Of a DNA stretch of 64,000 nucleotides, positions 1 through 8,358 are shown in pieces. The first letter of the stretch is position 1. Each line of letters starts with the position of its first letter. The translations under genes were made by a program, and so were the position numbers. The notes under the pieces are model-generated. The model searched no databases. It worked only from the letters and a program-made list of their open reading frames with translations, and was not told where the DNA came from. Source of the DNA: DAOUJI01 sp965224415 (GTDB lineage Bacteria > Chloroflexota > Dehalococcoidia > Lucifugimonadales > JAGWBF01); assembly GCA_965224415.1 (NCBI GenBank), contig CBDCZB010000003.1, positions 310,001-374,000 of the forward strand, read 5' to 3'.

Positions 1-53
1 CACCGGGCTGAGTTCGACCTCTGTCTTAATTAACTATCCCCGCGCACACCGTA

Positions 54-59
54 TATAAT
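54..59 (+). promoter_or_regulatory. Putative -10 box upstream of the SRPBCC gene
   Basis: A TATAAT hexamer lies about 50 bases before the ATG at 108. The -35 region about 17 bases upstream (TAACTA) matches the sigma-70 consensus poorly, so this is a weak call based mainly on the perfect -10 and its position. Confidence 0.3.
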
Positions 60-107
60 CGGATATGATTGTACATGACAGACCCGACCTGAGACGGAAT
101 ATAGACC

Positions 108-551
108 ATGCCCGATTTCCGAATAGGCGCCAGTGTGCTGTTGCGCCGCCCACTCTCCGAAATCTTTGAGTTCTTTGCTCTGGCGGAGAACCTCAACCTA
201 CTTATGCCTCCGTGGCTCCAGTTTTCCATCCTAACCCCGTTGCCTATCCACATGGAGGTTGGGACCATAATCAAATACCGGATAAAGCTGCGAGGCTTCC
301 CCGTGATGTGGGACAGCGAGATCACCGAATGGGACCCGCCCAATGGATTTACGGACACCCAGATACACGGCCCCTACGGGAGTTGGGTGCACCGGCACTG
401 TTTCAAAGAGACGCCCGACGGGACCTTGGTCACTGACGACGTCACCTACCGGATGGTGGGCGGCGACCTGGTTAATCGGCTGTTCGTGCGCCCTGAGTTG
501 AAGAAAATCTTCGACTACAGAACGGCCAAGCTCTTGGAACGCTACCCCTGA
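108..551 (+). CDS. SRPBCC-family (polyketide cyclase/START-like) protein
   Basis: This 147-residue protein has the pattern of a single-domain SRPBCC/START-like fold: an N-terminal strand with basic residues (ASVLLRRPLSEIFEF), a run of strands ending in a conserved WDSEITEWDPP segment, and a C-terminal helix (FDYRTAKLLERYP). Such proteins form a hydrophobic cavity for lipids, polyketides or other small ligands and are usually cytosolic; the ligand cannot be read from sequence. The ATG at 108 follows a TATAAT box. It stands alone, convergent with recQ. Confidence 0.75.
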   Translation: MPDFRIGASVLLRRPLSEIFEFFALAENLNLLMPPWLQFSILTPLPIHMEVGTIIKYRIKLRGFPVMWDSEITEWDPPNGFTDTQIHGPYGSWVHRHCFKETPDGTLVTDDVTYRMVGGDLVNRLFVRPELKKIFDYRTAKLLERYP

Positions 552-645
552 CCAACGCCGAGGATCTGGCCGCCAAGGTTCAGCAGGCCACACGGGATGG
601 GCGGCCTAAGACGCGGACCTCACCTCCGGACCCAAGTCCAGACCT

Positions 646-2865
646 TCATACGTCCGGCAGTCGCCCTTCCTGCCGTAAGTATATCCGCGCCAGCCGCAAC
701 TCGTTGTAATCGAACTCGGAGCCTAGGAAGTCCCAGACAGGCTTCAGGAAAGCAGGGCCGCAGGCGTCGAAGGCTTCCGCTATCCGGTTGAGCCTTTCCC
801 TGTCGGGCAGCAAATGTTCGATGTCCAGGACTATTCCCGTGTCAGCCATGCGTTCGATGTGTCCGATGACGGTGGTGTCCGCGAGACCTCGCTGCTGGGC
901 TATCAGACCGATGGGCAGCTTCTCGGACAGCAGCTCTTTGGTCACATCGTAAGTTGTTCCCCGGCGACGCTCCGCTCGTTCGCGGTCCTTTTCTCCAGAC
1001 TCCTCCACATGGCGCATTCTCACTGGAGGTGCGTCCGTCCGGTCCGGAAGACCGTTGGCCTCGGCATAGCTCTGGATGGCCTCCAGGAATTCCGGGCCGT
1101 ACTGCTCCAGTTTGGTCTTGCCCACCCCTGGGATGCGGGAAAACTCTTCCACGTTTCGGGGGAAAGCAGAGGCCATGTGGCGGAGCGACGCGTCGTTGAA
1201 TACCACAAAAGCCGCGACGGCCCGTGCTTCGGCCAGCTTCCTCCGCAAGGCGCGTAGCTGCTCGAACAAGTCCTCATCACATTCCATAGCAGTCGAGCTC
1301 TTGGCTCGTCTGGGCGCCCCTTCTGCCGTCCCTGGTGCGGCGATGGGCCGTGGGAGGGACAGCGTTTCGCGCCGGCTTAGAAACTCCTTCCCTTCAGGGG
1401 TGATGGCCAGGGTTGGATACTCCCCCTCGTTCCGCGACAGGAGGCCGCGTGCCTGCAATTGGCCGATAATCTCCCTGAGTTGCGGCTGACCGACGTCCTT
1501 GGCGACGCCGTGCACGCTCAATTGATCATGTCCCAGTTCCAGGACTCGCTTAGTGCGGCTTCCGATCAGCACCTGTATAACGTGGGTTGCACCGAACCGT
1601 TCCCCGGTCCGGATTACCGCTGACAGGACCTTCTGGGCGATTTCCGTGGCGTCAAACGTCTCTTCCGACCTGAGGCATGTGTCGCATCCTCCGCAGTTTT
1701 CTTCATCCCAACGTTCTCCAAAATACTCCAGGACGAACCTACGTCGGCAGACTGCGAGTTCGGCGAATTCCACCATTTTGGCCAGTTTCTGACGGGCGTT
1801 GCTCCGCTCCGACGGGTCTTCGATTTGGTTGATAAAATAGTCCTGCTTAGCTTTGTCAGCGTACGCATAGAAGAGGACACACTCGCTGGGCAGCCCGTCC
1901 CTGCCGGCCCTTCCCGTTTCCTGATAGTAACCCTCGAGGGACTTGGGGAGGCTGTAGTGGACCACCAAGCGGATGTCCGGTTTGTCCACTCCCATGCCAA
2001 AGGCGACAGTGGCTACTATGACAGAGACCCTGTCTTGGGCGAAGTCTTCCTGCGTCCGGCGTCGGGTCTCGGCGTCCAGCCCGGCGTGGTATGGCCGGGC
2101 CGCCAGACCTTGGCGGTTCAGGTCCTCGGCCAGGTCTTCCGTCTCCTTTCGGGAGAAGCAATAGATTATGGCGGACTGGCCCCGCAGCCGACGGAGCATC
2201 GCCGTCAACTGCTCCCAGGACGTGCTCTTGGGCTGGACTGAGTAGCTGAGATTGGCCCTGTTGAAACTGGACAGAAAGACCCGGCCCCGCTGCAAGTCAA
2301 GCTGGGTGATGATGTCCTCCCGCACCTGTTCCGTGGCTGTTGCGGTCAGGGCAATCACTGGCACGGACGGAAAGTCTTCCCGGAGTTGCCGCAGGTTCCG
2401 GTAGTCGGGACGGAACTCGTGGCCCCACTCGGAAATGCAGTGGGCCTCGTCGATGGCTATGAGGTTCAGGTCCAGACTGTGGAGAAAACGGCGGAACCCT
2501 GGCAGGGTGAGCCGTTCCGGGGCCGCGTACAACAACTTGACCTGTCCATGCCGTACCTCGGCCAGCGCCTGCTCCATCTCTGATGATGACAACGTGCTGT
2601 TGATGAACCGGGCGGCGATTCCGTTGGCGTTCAACGCGTCCACTTGGTCTTTCATCAAGGCAATTAGCGGCGAGATGATCAGGGTGACCCCGTCAAAGAC
2701 TAGGGCCGGCAGCTGGTAGCAGAGGGACTTTCCCCCGCCTGTGGGCATGAGGACCAAGCTGTCCCGACAGGCCAGGACGTTTTCGATGATTTCTTCTTGA
2801 CGGTCCCGAAAGCTGTCGTACCCGAAGCGGGCTTTGAGGATGGAAAGCAGGGCTGCGTTGTCCAT
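646..2865 (-). CDS. recQ: ATP-dependent DNA helicase RecQ
   Basis: This 739-residue protein is a full-length RecQ 3'-5' DNA helicase used in recombination and fork repair. Walker A (TGGGKS) is at residues 42-47 and the DEAH box at 139-142, followed by the second RecA-like lobe with the QETGRAGRDG motif. A zinc-binding Cys cluster (CRRRF...CGGCDTC) lies around residues 375-405, then a winged-helix RQC region and an HRDC domain (around 540-610). The last ~100 residues look like the HTH_40-type helix-turn-helix found at the end of many RecQ proteins. It is longer than E. coli RecQ because of this tail. It is transcribed alone. Confidence 0.96.
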   Translation of the reverse strand: MDNAALLSILKARFGYDSFRDRQEEIIENVLACRDSLVLMPTGGGKSLCYQLPALVFDGVTLIISPLIALMKDQVDALNANGIAARFINSTLSSSEMEQALAEVRHGQVKLLYAAPERLTLPGFRRFLHSLDLNLIAIDEAHCISEWGHEFRPDYRNLRQLREDFPSVPVIALTATATEQVREDIITQLDLQRGRVFLSSFNRANLSYSVQPKSTSWEQLTAMLRRLRGQSAIIYCFSRKETEDLAEDLNRQGLAARPYHAGLDAETRRRTQEDFAQDRVSVIVATVAFGMGVDKPDIRLVVHYSLPKSLEGYYQETGRAGRDGLPSECVLFYAYADKAKQDYFINQIEDPSERSNARQKLAKMVEFAELAVCRRRFVLEYFGERWDEENCGGCDTCLRSEETFDATEIAQKVLSAVIRTGERFGATHVIQVLIGSRTKRVLELGHDQLSVHGVAKDVGQPQLREIIGQLQARGLLSRNEGEYPTLAITPEGKEFLSRRETLSLPRPIAAPGTAEGAPRRAKSSTAMECDEDLFEQLRALRRKLAEARAVAAFVVFNDASLRHMASAFPRNVEEFSRIPGVGKTKLEQYGPEFLEAIQSYAEANGLPDRTDAPPVRMRHVEESGEKDRERAERRRGTTYDVTKELLSEKLPIGLIAQQRGLADTTVIGHIERMADTGIVLDIEHLLPDRERLNRIAEAFDACGPAFLKPVWDFLGSEFDYNELRLARIYLRQEGRLPDV

Positions 2866-3125
2866 AGGTAGACAGCCCTTCTCTTAACTGGTTGGTCTCG
2901 GCATGGATGCAGAACGGCGAGGCCTATTATACTCACGCCCGCGAGAACGGCTACCGGAGGTTGTCATCGGAGCGGCCCAATGACCTGGTTGTTTCTCGTG
3001 AGTCCTTGCCGCGCCATCGCCAAGGACAGCGACGGAGTGTACTAGTCTCCGGCTATACCGTCACGTTGTGATCTGGGTAGGCCGGAGGGGCTGACGTTGG
3101 AAGCTATGGCGGTGCAGTTGGCGGG

Positions 3126-3839
3126 CTATGCAGGCGCTTCGGTCACAATCTTGCGGGAAGCGTTGACTATCATTTCTGAGGCGTCCTGAACCGTTAGGGC
3201 CCCCATGTTCAGCACCAGATGGTAGTTGTTCGGGTCAAGCTGGTGGGACTTGAAGAACCGTCGGAAGTAGGTGGTCATGGCTTTGTCCATGTCGGATATG
3301 TACTTCTCCGCCTCTTTGCGGCTGAAGCCTTCCCGGTTCATTAGGACGTTCATGCGCGTTTCCATGGGCGCTGTAAGGCCGACGTGCATCACACCCGGCT
3401 CGTCCTGAAGGATCATATTTGAACCGCGGCCGTTTATTACTACACTCCCCGACTTGGCCAGGTCTTGTATAACGGACTGGGTGGCATCGATGAATTGCTG
3501 GTCATGAAGTCTTATGGCGGCTGTCTGAGGCTCCGGGGCCAGGTCCGTGTACTCCTCAGAGGGAAGGTATTCCATGCCGGGCCCGAAGTAAGGTTCTCCC
3601 CCGGCTCCCGACATTGCGGAACGTTCCAGCATGGTGCGGAGAAACATGGCCAGCTTCTCCCGGAAAGCGGCGGGCTGGCGTTCCTTTATCTCCAACACCT
3701 GCACCGACGCGCCGATTCGCTTGGCAGCTTCGGCGAGGACCAACCGGTCTACGTAGTCGTAGTCAAGGAGCCTCGCGACCTCGAGTCCGACCTCTCTGCC
3801 GCCTGCTCCCATAGGGCCGTTTAGAGTTACTGCCGCCAT
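3126..3839 (-). CDS. Cytidylate kinase-like family protein (P-loop)
   Basis: This 237-residue protein belongs to the cytidylate kinase-like P-loop family, distinct from true Cmk. The N-terminus has a modified P-loop (NGPMGAGGREVG, residues 8-19), then LDYDYVDRLVL, a central segment with VVINGRGSN, and the lid-like region RMNVLMNREGFSRKEAEKYI. The GxGGRE loop replaces the usual GxxxxGKS/T, as is normal in this family. The phosphate acceptor is unknown. Single gene, divergent from the ThDP operon at 4100. Confidence 0.82.
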   Translation of the reverse strand: MAAVTLNGPMGAGGREVGLEVARLLDYDYVDRLVLAEAAKRIGASVQVLEIKERQPAAFREKLAMFLRTMLERSAMSGAGGEPYFGPGMEYLPSEEYTDLAPEPQTAAIRLHDQQFIDATQSVIQDLAKSGSVVINGRGSNMILQDEPGVMHVGLTAPMETRMNVLMNREGFSRKEAEKYISDMDKAMTTYFRRFFKSHQLDPNNYHLVLNMGALTVQDASEMIVNASRKIVTEAPA

Positions 3840-4012
3840 CAGTCCTCCCTAGACCCTTGGCGATTGATCGTGAGCCTTCTCCACGTGCTTGAGGTTCACT
3901 CTAAGGATAGTGTATGGGAGTCTGAAAGACGCTGTCAACATTGTGCTTTTAGGCACGAATCACTGGCCGACGGCGCCTTTTTGGCTGGGAGGCCTGGCAT
4001 CCCGGCGTTCGG

Positions 4013-4041
4013 TTGACCCCGCTTGGGGCCTCTCATATAAT
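4013..4041 (+). promoter_or_regulatory. Sigma-70-type promoter for the ThDP-enzyme operon
   Basis: TTGACC (4013-4018) is separated by exactly 17 bases from a perfect TATAAT (4036-4041). It lies 59 bases upstream of the ATG at 4100, which has an AAGGAG ribosome-binding site. This is one of the best promoter matches in the window and should drive the rightward operon from 4100 to about 8177. Confidence 0.7.
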
Positions 4042-4099
4042 TGGGCCACCAATTCCCAGGCGACGAGTCAACGCCCCTATGCGGTCCTAAGGAGACGCC

Positions 4100-4603
4100 A
4101 TGCAACAAGAAGCAGTGCTCCACCCCATGGCTATCATAAACGAGCTCAAGGCCAACAACATCACCCACGTAGTCTGGCTTCCCGACAGTGAGACCAACTT
4201 CATGTTCCACCAGCTGACCGCCGACCCAACACTGGACCTGGTCCCCGTTTGCCGGGAAGGCGAGACCATGGCCATAGCCGCGGGTCTCTGGGCTGGAGGG
4301 AAGAAGCCCGTAGCCTTGATTCAGAACACGGGCGTGTTGGAGTCGGGAGACTCCATTCGGGGGCTGGGCCTCGACATAGGCCAGCCGCTGGTGATGCTTA
4401 TCGGATACCGCGGCTGGGACAGGCACGGTCTCTCCCGTGATTCCGCCGCAAAATACATCGAGCACATCCTCCATGCTTGGGGCCTGGAATACTACCTGGT
4501 GGAGGTGGACGACGATGCCCCGCGCATCTCTCTTGCGTTCCAACGGGCCGAGGAGACCTCTAAACCCGTCGCGGTGCTCCTGGGAACGGAGTTCGGGGCT
4601 TAG
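4100..4603 (+). CDS. ThDP-binding enzyme, N-terminal (PYR-type) subunit
   Basis: This 167-residue protein matches the pyrimidine-binding half of split thiamine-diphosphate decarboxylases such as sulfopyruvate decarboxylase alpha (ComD) and phosphonopyruvate decarboxylase. Landmarks are the N-terminal NITHVVWLPDSET and the conserved glutamate in CREGETMAIAAGLWAGGKKP, the usual place of the ThDP-activating Glu. It forms an alpha/beta pair with the next gene, which carries the diphosphate-binding half. The substrate is probably a 2-oxoacid but is not identifiable. A strong promoter (4013-4041) and AAGGAG site precede the ATG. Confidence 0.8.
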   Translation: MQQEAVLHPMAIINELKANNITHVVWLPDSETNFMFHQLTADPTLDLVPVCREGETMAIAAGLWAGGKKPVALIQNTGVLESGDSIRGLGLDIGQPLVMLIGYRGWDRHGLSRDSAAKYIEHILHAWGLEYYLVEVDDDAPRISLAFQRAEETSKPVAVLLGTEFGA

Positions 4604-4657
4604 AAGTCTAGAAGGTCCACCACGTCTTTATGAGCTACCCAATAACGAGGGCAACTA

Positions 4658-5245
4658 ATGATTAAGAACCAAGACGCAGCGAGAATCATAGATGAACACA
4701 GGCAGGACGGCATCATTGTTGCCACGATGAACGCCGGAAACATTAGCTTTGGGCTGGCCGCCGTCAGCCAAAACCAGGAGTTGGACCTGCCCCTGTCCGG
4801 GTGTATGGGCAAGGCATCGTCCATGGGACTGGGAATGGCCTTGGCCCAACCCGACAGGAAGGTAATCGTTCTCGACGGGGACGGCAGCCTGCTTATGAAC
4901 CTGGGAACCCTGGTTACCATTGGCAACAAGGCCCCTGAGAACCTCTACCATTTCGTTTTCGACAACGGAGTCTATGCCGTAACGGGAGGCCAGCCGACGC
5001 CCCTGGAAGGGTCGGGGAACTATGTGGAGATGGCCTCCGGCGCGGGCTATGCCGCCGTCTACGACTTCGAGGACACCGAAGACCTGGCCACCGGCATCGA
5101 CCAGGCATTGAACGACAAGGGGCCCGTCTTCATCAGATTGAGGATCGAACCTGAGATTGAGAACACTCCTGTCCAGTTTCGTAAGCGGTCCACGAGGAAC
5201 ACCACCTCAGCGGCCAGAGAGCTGCGCCAACGATTCGCCGGCTGA
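4658..5245 (+). CDS. ThDP-dependent enzyme, C-terminal (PP-type) subunit
   Basis: This 195-residue protein is the diphosphate-binding half of a split ThDP enzyme. The metal/diphosphate motif is intact: GDGS at residues 74-77 and the paired Asn at 103 (FDNGVYAVTGG). Size and layout resemble the beta subunits of sulfopyruvate or phosphonopyruvate decarboxylases. It starts 54 bases after the alpha-like subunit, with a GAGGG site before the ATG. A paralogue with a degenerate motif follows at 5441. A reaction of the type 2-oxoacid to aldehyde plus CO2 is inferred; the substrate is unknown. Confidence 0.82.
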   Translation: MIKNQDAARIIDEHRQDGIIVATMNAGNISFGLAAVSQNQELDLPLSGCMGKASSMGLGMALAQPDRKVIVLDGDGSLLMNLGTLVTIGNKAPENLYHFVFDNGVYAVTGGQPTPLEGSGNYVEMASGAGYAAVYDFEDTEDLATGIDQALNDKGPVFIRLRIEPEIENTPVQFRKRSTRNTTSAARELRQRFAG

Positions 5246-5251
5246 CACCTG

Positions 5252-5422
5252 ATGCGCCCCGCCGGTCTCCTTGGGCAGGCGCTGGGACTTGCAGGTTTCG
5301 TAGGTGGATTTCTTCTGTTAGGCCGAGGCGTCATAGATTCCAACGTTGCCTTGGGAGTCGTCGGCGCGCTGCTTATTCCTGTAGGGATGTGGATTATGGT
5401 CAGCAACAGACGGGGACGTTGA
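5252..5422 (+). CDS. Small hydrophobic protein, two predicted membrane segments
   Basis: A 56-codon ORF begins with ATG six bases after the stop of the ThDP subunit and ends 18 bases before the next gene. The peptide (MRPAGLLGQALGLAGFVGG...SNRRGR) has two hydrophobic stretches (about residues 5-24 and 33-51), separated by a short GRGVIDSN turn and ending in Arg-rich residues. This is the composition of a two-pass membrane miniprotein. The tight fit in the operon favours a real gene; the ribosome-binding site is weak. Function unknown. Confidence 0.5.
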   Translation: MRPAGLLGQALGLAGFVGGFLLLGRGVIDSNVALGVVGALLIPVGMWIMVSNRRGR

Positions 5423-5440
5423 CCGCGAGGGTTATATCCA

Positions 5441-6043
5441 TTGGCGACTTCCGAAAACGCTGTAAGAGCAAGTCAAGCTCTGCGAGCCATTCAAGACAAC
5501 CGGGGTGACTGCTTGGTGGTGTCCGCCGGGGTGCCTCTAGCGGGATGGTCCGCAGTTTCCCAACGCAGGGACCTGGACATAGACCTGACAGACTGCGTCG
5601 GGCGCGCTCCAGCCCTTGCGCTGGGGCTGGCCTTGGCCCAACCCCAGCGTAAGGTATTGACCCTTGACTCCGACAGCGCGCTCAGGACCAGCTTGGACAC
5701 CCTGGTCACGGTGGGCGCCGCAGGAGCGGAAAACCTGGTCCATTTCCTTCTCTGCGATTCCGACGACCGGTCTACAGGCGGCGGCGCGATACCGGGCCTG
5801 GGCAAGATAGACTTCCCTGCCCTGGCTGAGAACGGAGGCTACAACGCCGTCTTCAGCTTCGACAGCCTGGAGGATTTGGTGCTGGGCATTCCGGAAGTGA
5901 TGGAAGCTCCGGGGCCTGCTTTCGTAAGCATCAAGGTCTTCTACGACTCCGAATCCACAGACCACTCCAGGGTCGGAAACACCAGGGACTCCCTCTGGAA
6001 CGTCAGGGAGTACCTCGTCTCCGGCCCGACAGACTCCGACTAA
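5441..6043 (+). CDS. Degenerate ThDP-enzyme C-terminal-like subunit (paralogue of the 4658 gene)
   Basis: This 200-residue protein aligns along its length with the subunit at 4658: both share the pattern DxxGxAxxxALGxALAQPxRKV and LxTLVTxGxxxxENLxHF. The ThDP/metal motif has decayed: GDGS has become SDSA (residues 77-80) and DNG is CDS (105-107), so both glycines and the Asn are replaced. It may be a non-catalytic partner, regulator or decaying duplicate. The start is a TTG preceded by GAGGG. Its place in the operon suggests it works with the intact enzyme. Confidence 0.7.
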   Translation: MATSENAVRASQALRAIQDNRGDCLVVSAGVPLAGWSAVSQRRDLDIDLTDCVGRAPALALGLALAQPQRKVLTLDSDSALRTSLDTLVTVGAAGAENLVHFLLCDSDDRSTGGGAIPGLGKIDFPALAENGGYNAVFSFDSLEDLVLGIPEVMEAPGPAFVSIKVFYDSESTDHSRVGNTRDSLWNVREYLVSGPTDSD

Positions 6044-6067
6044 ATCCAAGGTAAAGCGAGGAGGCAT

Positions 6068-7066
6068 ATGCCGCGCATCGGACTGAGGTTGGACACAAGC
6101 GTACCGCTTAAACCAGGCGAGTTAATGGACCTGGCCCGCAGGGCTGAGGAACGAGGCTACGAGTCGGTGTGGATTCCCGAAGGAAACGGACGTGACTGCA
6201 CCACTCAGTTGGCGGCCATAGGCGCAGTCACCAGCCGAATCAACCTGGGAACGGGAATCCTGCCCGTATTCACCCGCACACCCACCCTGCTGGCCATGAC
6301 AGCGGGGGGCGTGGACGCCATATCCCAGGGCCGGTTCATCCTGGGTCTGGGCACGGGGCACAAAAACTCCGTGGAGGAGACCCAGGGAACGGCGTTCGAA
6401 AGGCCCGTTACACGTCTTAAGGAGACGATCCAGGCGATTCGTGGCCTCCTGCGAGGGGAGACTGTTGACCTGGACGGGCGGACATTCAGCCTGAAGGGTT
6501 CGTCTCTTGGATTCAAGCCTTACAGGGCCGACATGCCCATCTACATCGCCGCCCTCGGCCCAAAGATGATGGAGTTGGCGGACGAGGTGGCCGACGGAGC
6601 GCTTATTACTTGGGCTAACCCCGACTACCTGAGGGTTGCCAGGGAGCATATCGCCATAGGAGCCAAGCGGGCGGGCCGGAACCCCGACGACATTGAACTG
6701 GCGGGCTACGTGCGGGTCGCCGTGGAAGAGGACCTGGACCTGCTCAGGCCCACCCTGCAGGTGGAAATCGCCCGCTATTGCAGCCGGCCTTTCTACCAGG
6801 CCTATTTCAGGCAGGCCGGGTTCGAGGAAGAGTCGGACGCTATTACGGAAGCCTGGAACCGAGGAGACCCCGAGGCCGCGGCGGCGGCCGTAACCGATAA
6901 AATGGCCAGGAACCTGAGCGTCTTCGGCACGCCCGAGCAGTGCCGCGCCGAGGTGGAGCGTCGCCGCGCTATGGGAATCGACCAGCCCATCGTGGGGCCA
7001 TACGTATACAAGCGGGACGACCCGATGTCCTGCTTCCGTGGCGTGGTGGAAGCCTTCTCCGGCTAG
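6068..7066 (+). CDS. LLM class flavin-dependent oxidoreductase
   Basis: This 332-residue TIM-barrel protein belongs to the bacterial luciferase-like (LLM) family, which uses FMN or F420. Evidence includes the N-terminal barrel strand IGLRLDTSVPLKPGELMDLARRAEERGYESVWIPEG, the segment INLGTGILPVFTRTPTLLAMTAGGVDAISQGRFILGLGTG, and IYIAALGPKMMELADEVADGAL, all conserved in F420-type members such as methylene-H4MPT reductase-like enzymes. GAGGAGG precedes the ATG closely. It continues the ThDP operon (24-base gap). Cofactor and substrate are undetermined; cofE in this window makes F420 use plausible. Confidence 0.88.
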   Translation: MPRIGLRLDTSVPLKPGELMDLARRAEERGYESVWIPEGNGRDCTTQLAAIGAVTSRINLGTGILPVFTRTPTLLAMTAGGVDAISQGRFILGLGTGHKNSVEETQGTAFERPVTRLKETIQAIRGLLRGETVDLDGRTFSLKGSSLGFKPYRADMPIYIAALGPKMMELADEVADGALITWANPDYLRVAREHIAIGAKRAGRNPDDIELAGYVRVAVEEDLDLLRPTLQVEIARYCSRPFYQAYFRQAGFEEESDAITEAWNRGDPEAAAAAVTDKMARNLSVFGTPEQCRAEVERRRAMGIDQPIVGPYVYKRDDPMSCFRGVVEAFSG

Positions 7067-7167
7067 TCAACATATATTGACATACCAATGCGGCTGAACC
7101 AAAATGGCCCAGATTCGAGCAATGAGTTCCTGCGCAAGCAGGCATTATGACGGCTAAAGGAGGCCCG

Positions 7168-7701
7168 ATGACCCAGCAGCCCACAACGTACATCACTCCT
7201 GAGATTGAGGCCCAGGTCGGCGTTGAGCGAGACCGGAGAGTCTCGCCGCCCGTCGAGTTGGGGGAGATCCGCCGGTGGGCCATCGCCGTCTACTGGCCCG
7301 AAAGGCCTCCCCCCATATATTGGGACGCCGAATACGCCAAGAACACCCGGTGGGGAGGCGTCATAGCTCCCCCAGACTTCAACCCCTTCACCTGGCCAAT
7401 TGATGAGGAGGGGTTCAATCAAAGGGTGGAGCATTGGCGGCGTCAGACCAAGCGGGACTCCAGCACCGACGACGTGGGCAGCACTCCGGGAAACCGGGTG
7501 CTGAACGGCGGCAGCAACACCGAATACTTCAACCCCATCCGACCCGGCGACGTAATAACCACCGTGACCAAACTCGCCTCTATGGACGAACGCCAGGGTT
7601 CCAAGACTGGGCTTATGCTCTTCATGTTCAGCGAGGAGCGTTGGACCAATCAGAAGGACGAGCTCATCAAGATTAACACCCGCACGACTATCTGGTACTA
7701 A
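7168..7701 (+). CDS. MaoC-like/FAS1-type dehydratase, N-terminal-domain subunit
   Basis: This 177-residue hot-dog-fold protein resembles the MaoC dehydratase N-terminal (FAS1-like) domain. Typical features are EIRRWAIAVYWPERPPPIYWD, the conserved GGVIAPPDFNPFTWP loop, GNRVLNGGSNTEYFNPIRPGD and the strand LMLFMFSEERWTNQ. Start chosen at ATG 7168 because AAAGGAGG (7156-7163) sits just ahead of it; an ATG at 7147 lies upstream of that site. It pairs with the next gene, which carries the Asp/His residues. Probable role: hydration/dehydration of an acyl thioester; substrate unknown. Confidence 0.78.
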   Translation: MTQQPTTYITPEIEAQVGVERDRRVSPPVELGEIRRWAIAVYWPERPPPIYWDAEYAKNTRWGGVIAPPDFNPFTWPIDEEGFNQRVEHWRRQTKRDSSTDDVGSTPGNRVLNGGSNTEYFNPIRPGDVITTVTKLASMDERQGSKTGLMLFMFSEERWTNQKDELIKINTRTTIWY

Positions 7702-7736
7702 CGGTCCGGCGGGAAGAAACCAAAGGAGGCTCAAGA

Positions 7737-8177
7737 GTGGCAGCCGACTATGAAGTGAAACTCTACTGGGACGACGTCGAGGAAGACCAGGAGGTCCCCG
7801 AGTTCTCCCGGGAAACAGACCTGATGAACTGGAACCGCTTTGCCGCGGTGAACGACGAGTTCCTGTACATACACATGGACGACGGAGCGGCCCAGAAGGC
7901 CAACCAGCCCGGCGTTTTCGGCATGGGCAACGTGCGTTGGGCCTACATGCACAACATGCTTGGCCGGTGGATAGGCGACAGCGGCTTCATCAAGAGGTTG
8001 CAGACCCAGTACAGGGGCATGAACTTCTACGGGGACGTGCTCACCGCCAAGGGCAAGGTGACCCGGAAGTATGAAGAGGACGGCGACTACAGGCTGGACC
8101 TGGACGTATGGGTGGAGAACCAGGACAACGTAAACACCTGCCCCAGCAAGGCTACGGTCTCGCTGCCGAAACGGTAG
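7737..8177 (+). CDS. MaoC-like acyl dehydratase, catalytic-domain subunit
   Basis: This 146-residue hot-dog-fold protein carries the hydratase-2 signature: FAAVNDEFLYIHMDD (about residues 35-49) holds the Asp and His of the catalytic dyad. Later elements (GVFGMGNVRWAYMHNML, YRGMNFYGDVLTAKGKV) match the MaoC core. The start is GTG with AAAGGAGG seven bases upstream. With the preceding gene it probably makes a heteromeric (R)-specific enoyl thioester hydratase, as in split HadAB-type systems. It ends the operon; an imperfect hairpin follows at 8189-8209. Confidence 0.8.
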   Translation: MAADYEVKLYWDDVEEDQEVPEFSRETDLMNWNRFAAVNDEFLYIHMDDGAAQKANQPGVFGMGNVRWAYMHNMLGRWIGDSGFIKRLQTQYRGMNFYGDVLTAKGKVTRKYEEDGDYRLDLDVWVENQDNVNTCPSKATVSLPKR

Positions 8178-8188
8178 CCGCACCAAGC

Positions 8189-8209
8189 CTCGGAGTTCCA
8201 CTCCGGGGT
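8189..8209 (+). terminator. Hairpin after the MaoC pair
   Basis: CCTCGGAGT and ACTCCGGGG form a 9-bp stem (one G-U pair) around a three-base loop, 12 bases after the stop of the preceding gene. No T-tract follows, so this is a terminator-like hairpin and not a clear intrinsic terminator. Confidence 0.35.
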
Positions 8210-8304
8210 GTCCCCGCAATGATGCACGCCTAGCGCTAGGGGCGCGTTCACCTTGATGTCATCCTCCAGGGTTAGTAGACGCCCTTGTAGAACGCCAGCA
8301 ACAC

Positions 8305-8329
8305 ACGTATACTGTTGCCAAATATACGT
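8305..8329 (+). promoter_or_regulatory. Inverted-repeat operator candidate for the VapBC-type module
   Basis: ACGTATA (8305-8311) and TATACGT (8323-8329) are perfect inverted 7-mers spaced by 11 bases. They lie 30 bases before the antitoxin ATG and overlap a TATACT -10-like hexamer (8308-8313). Ribbon-helix-helix antitoxins normally bind such repeats in their own promoters, so an autoregulatory operator is a reasonable inference. Confidence 0.45.
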
Positions 8330-8358
8330 ATCTATTGCAAGAAGCGAGACAATAGGCG

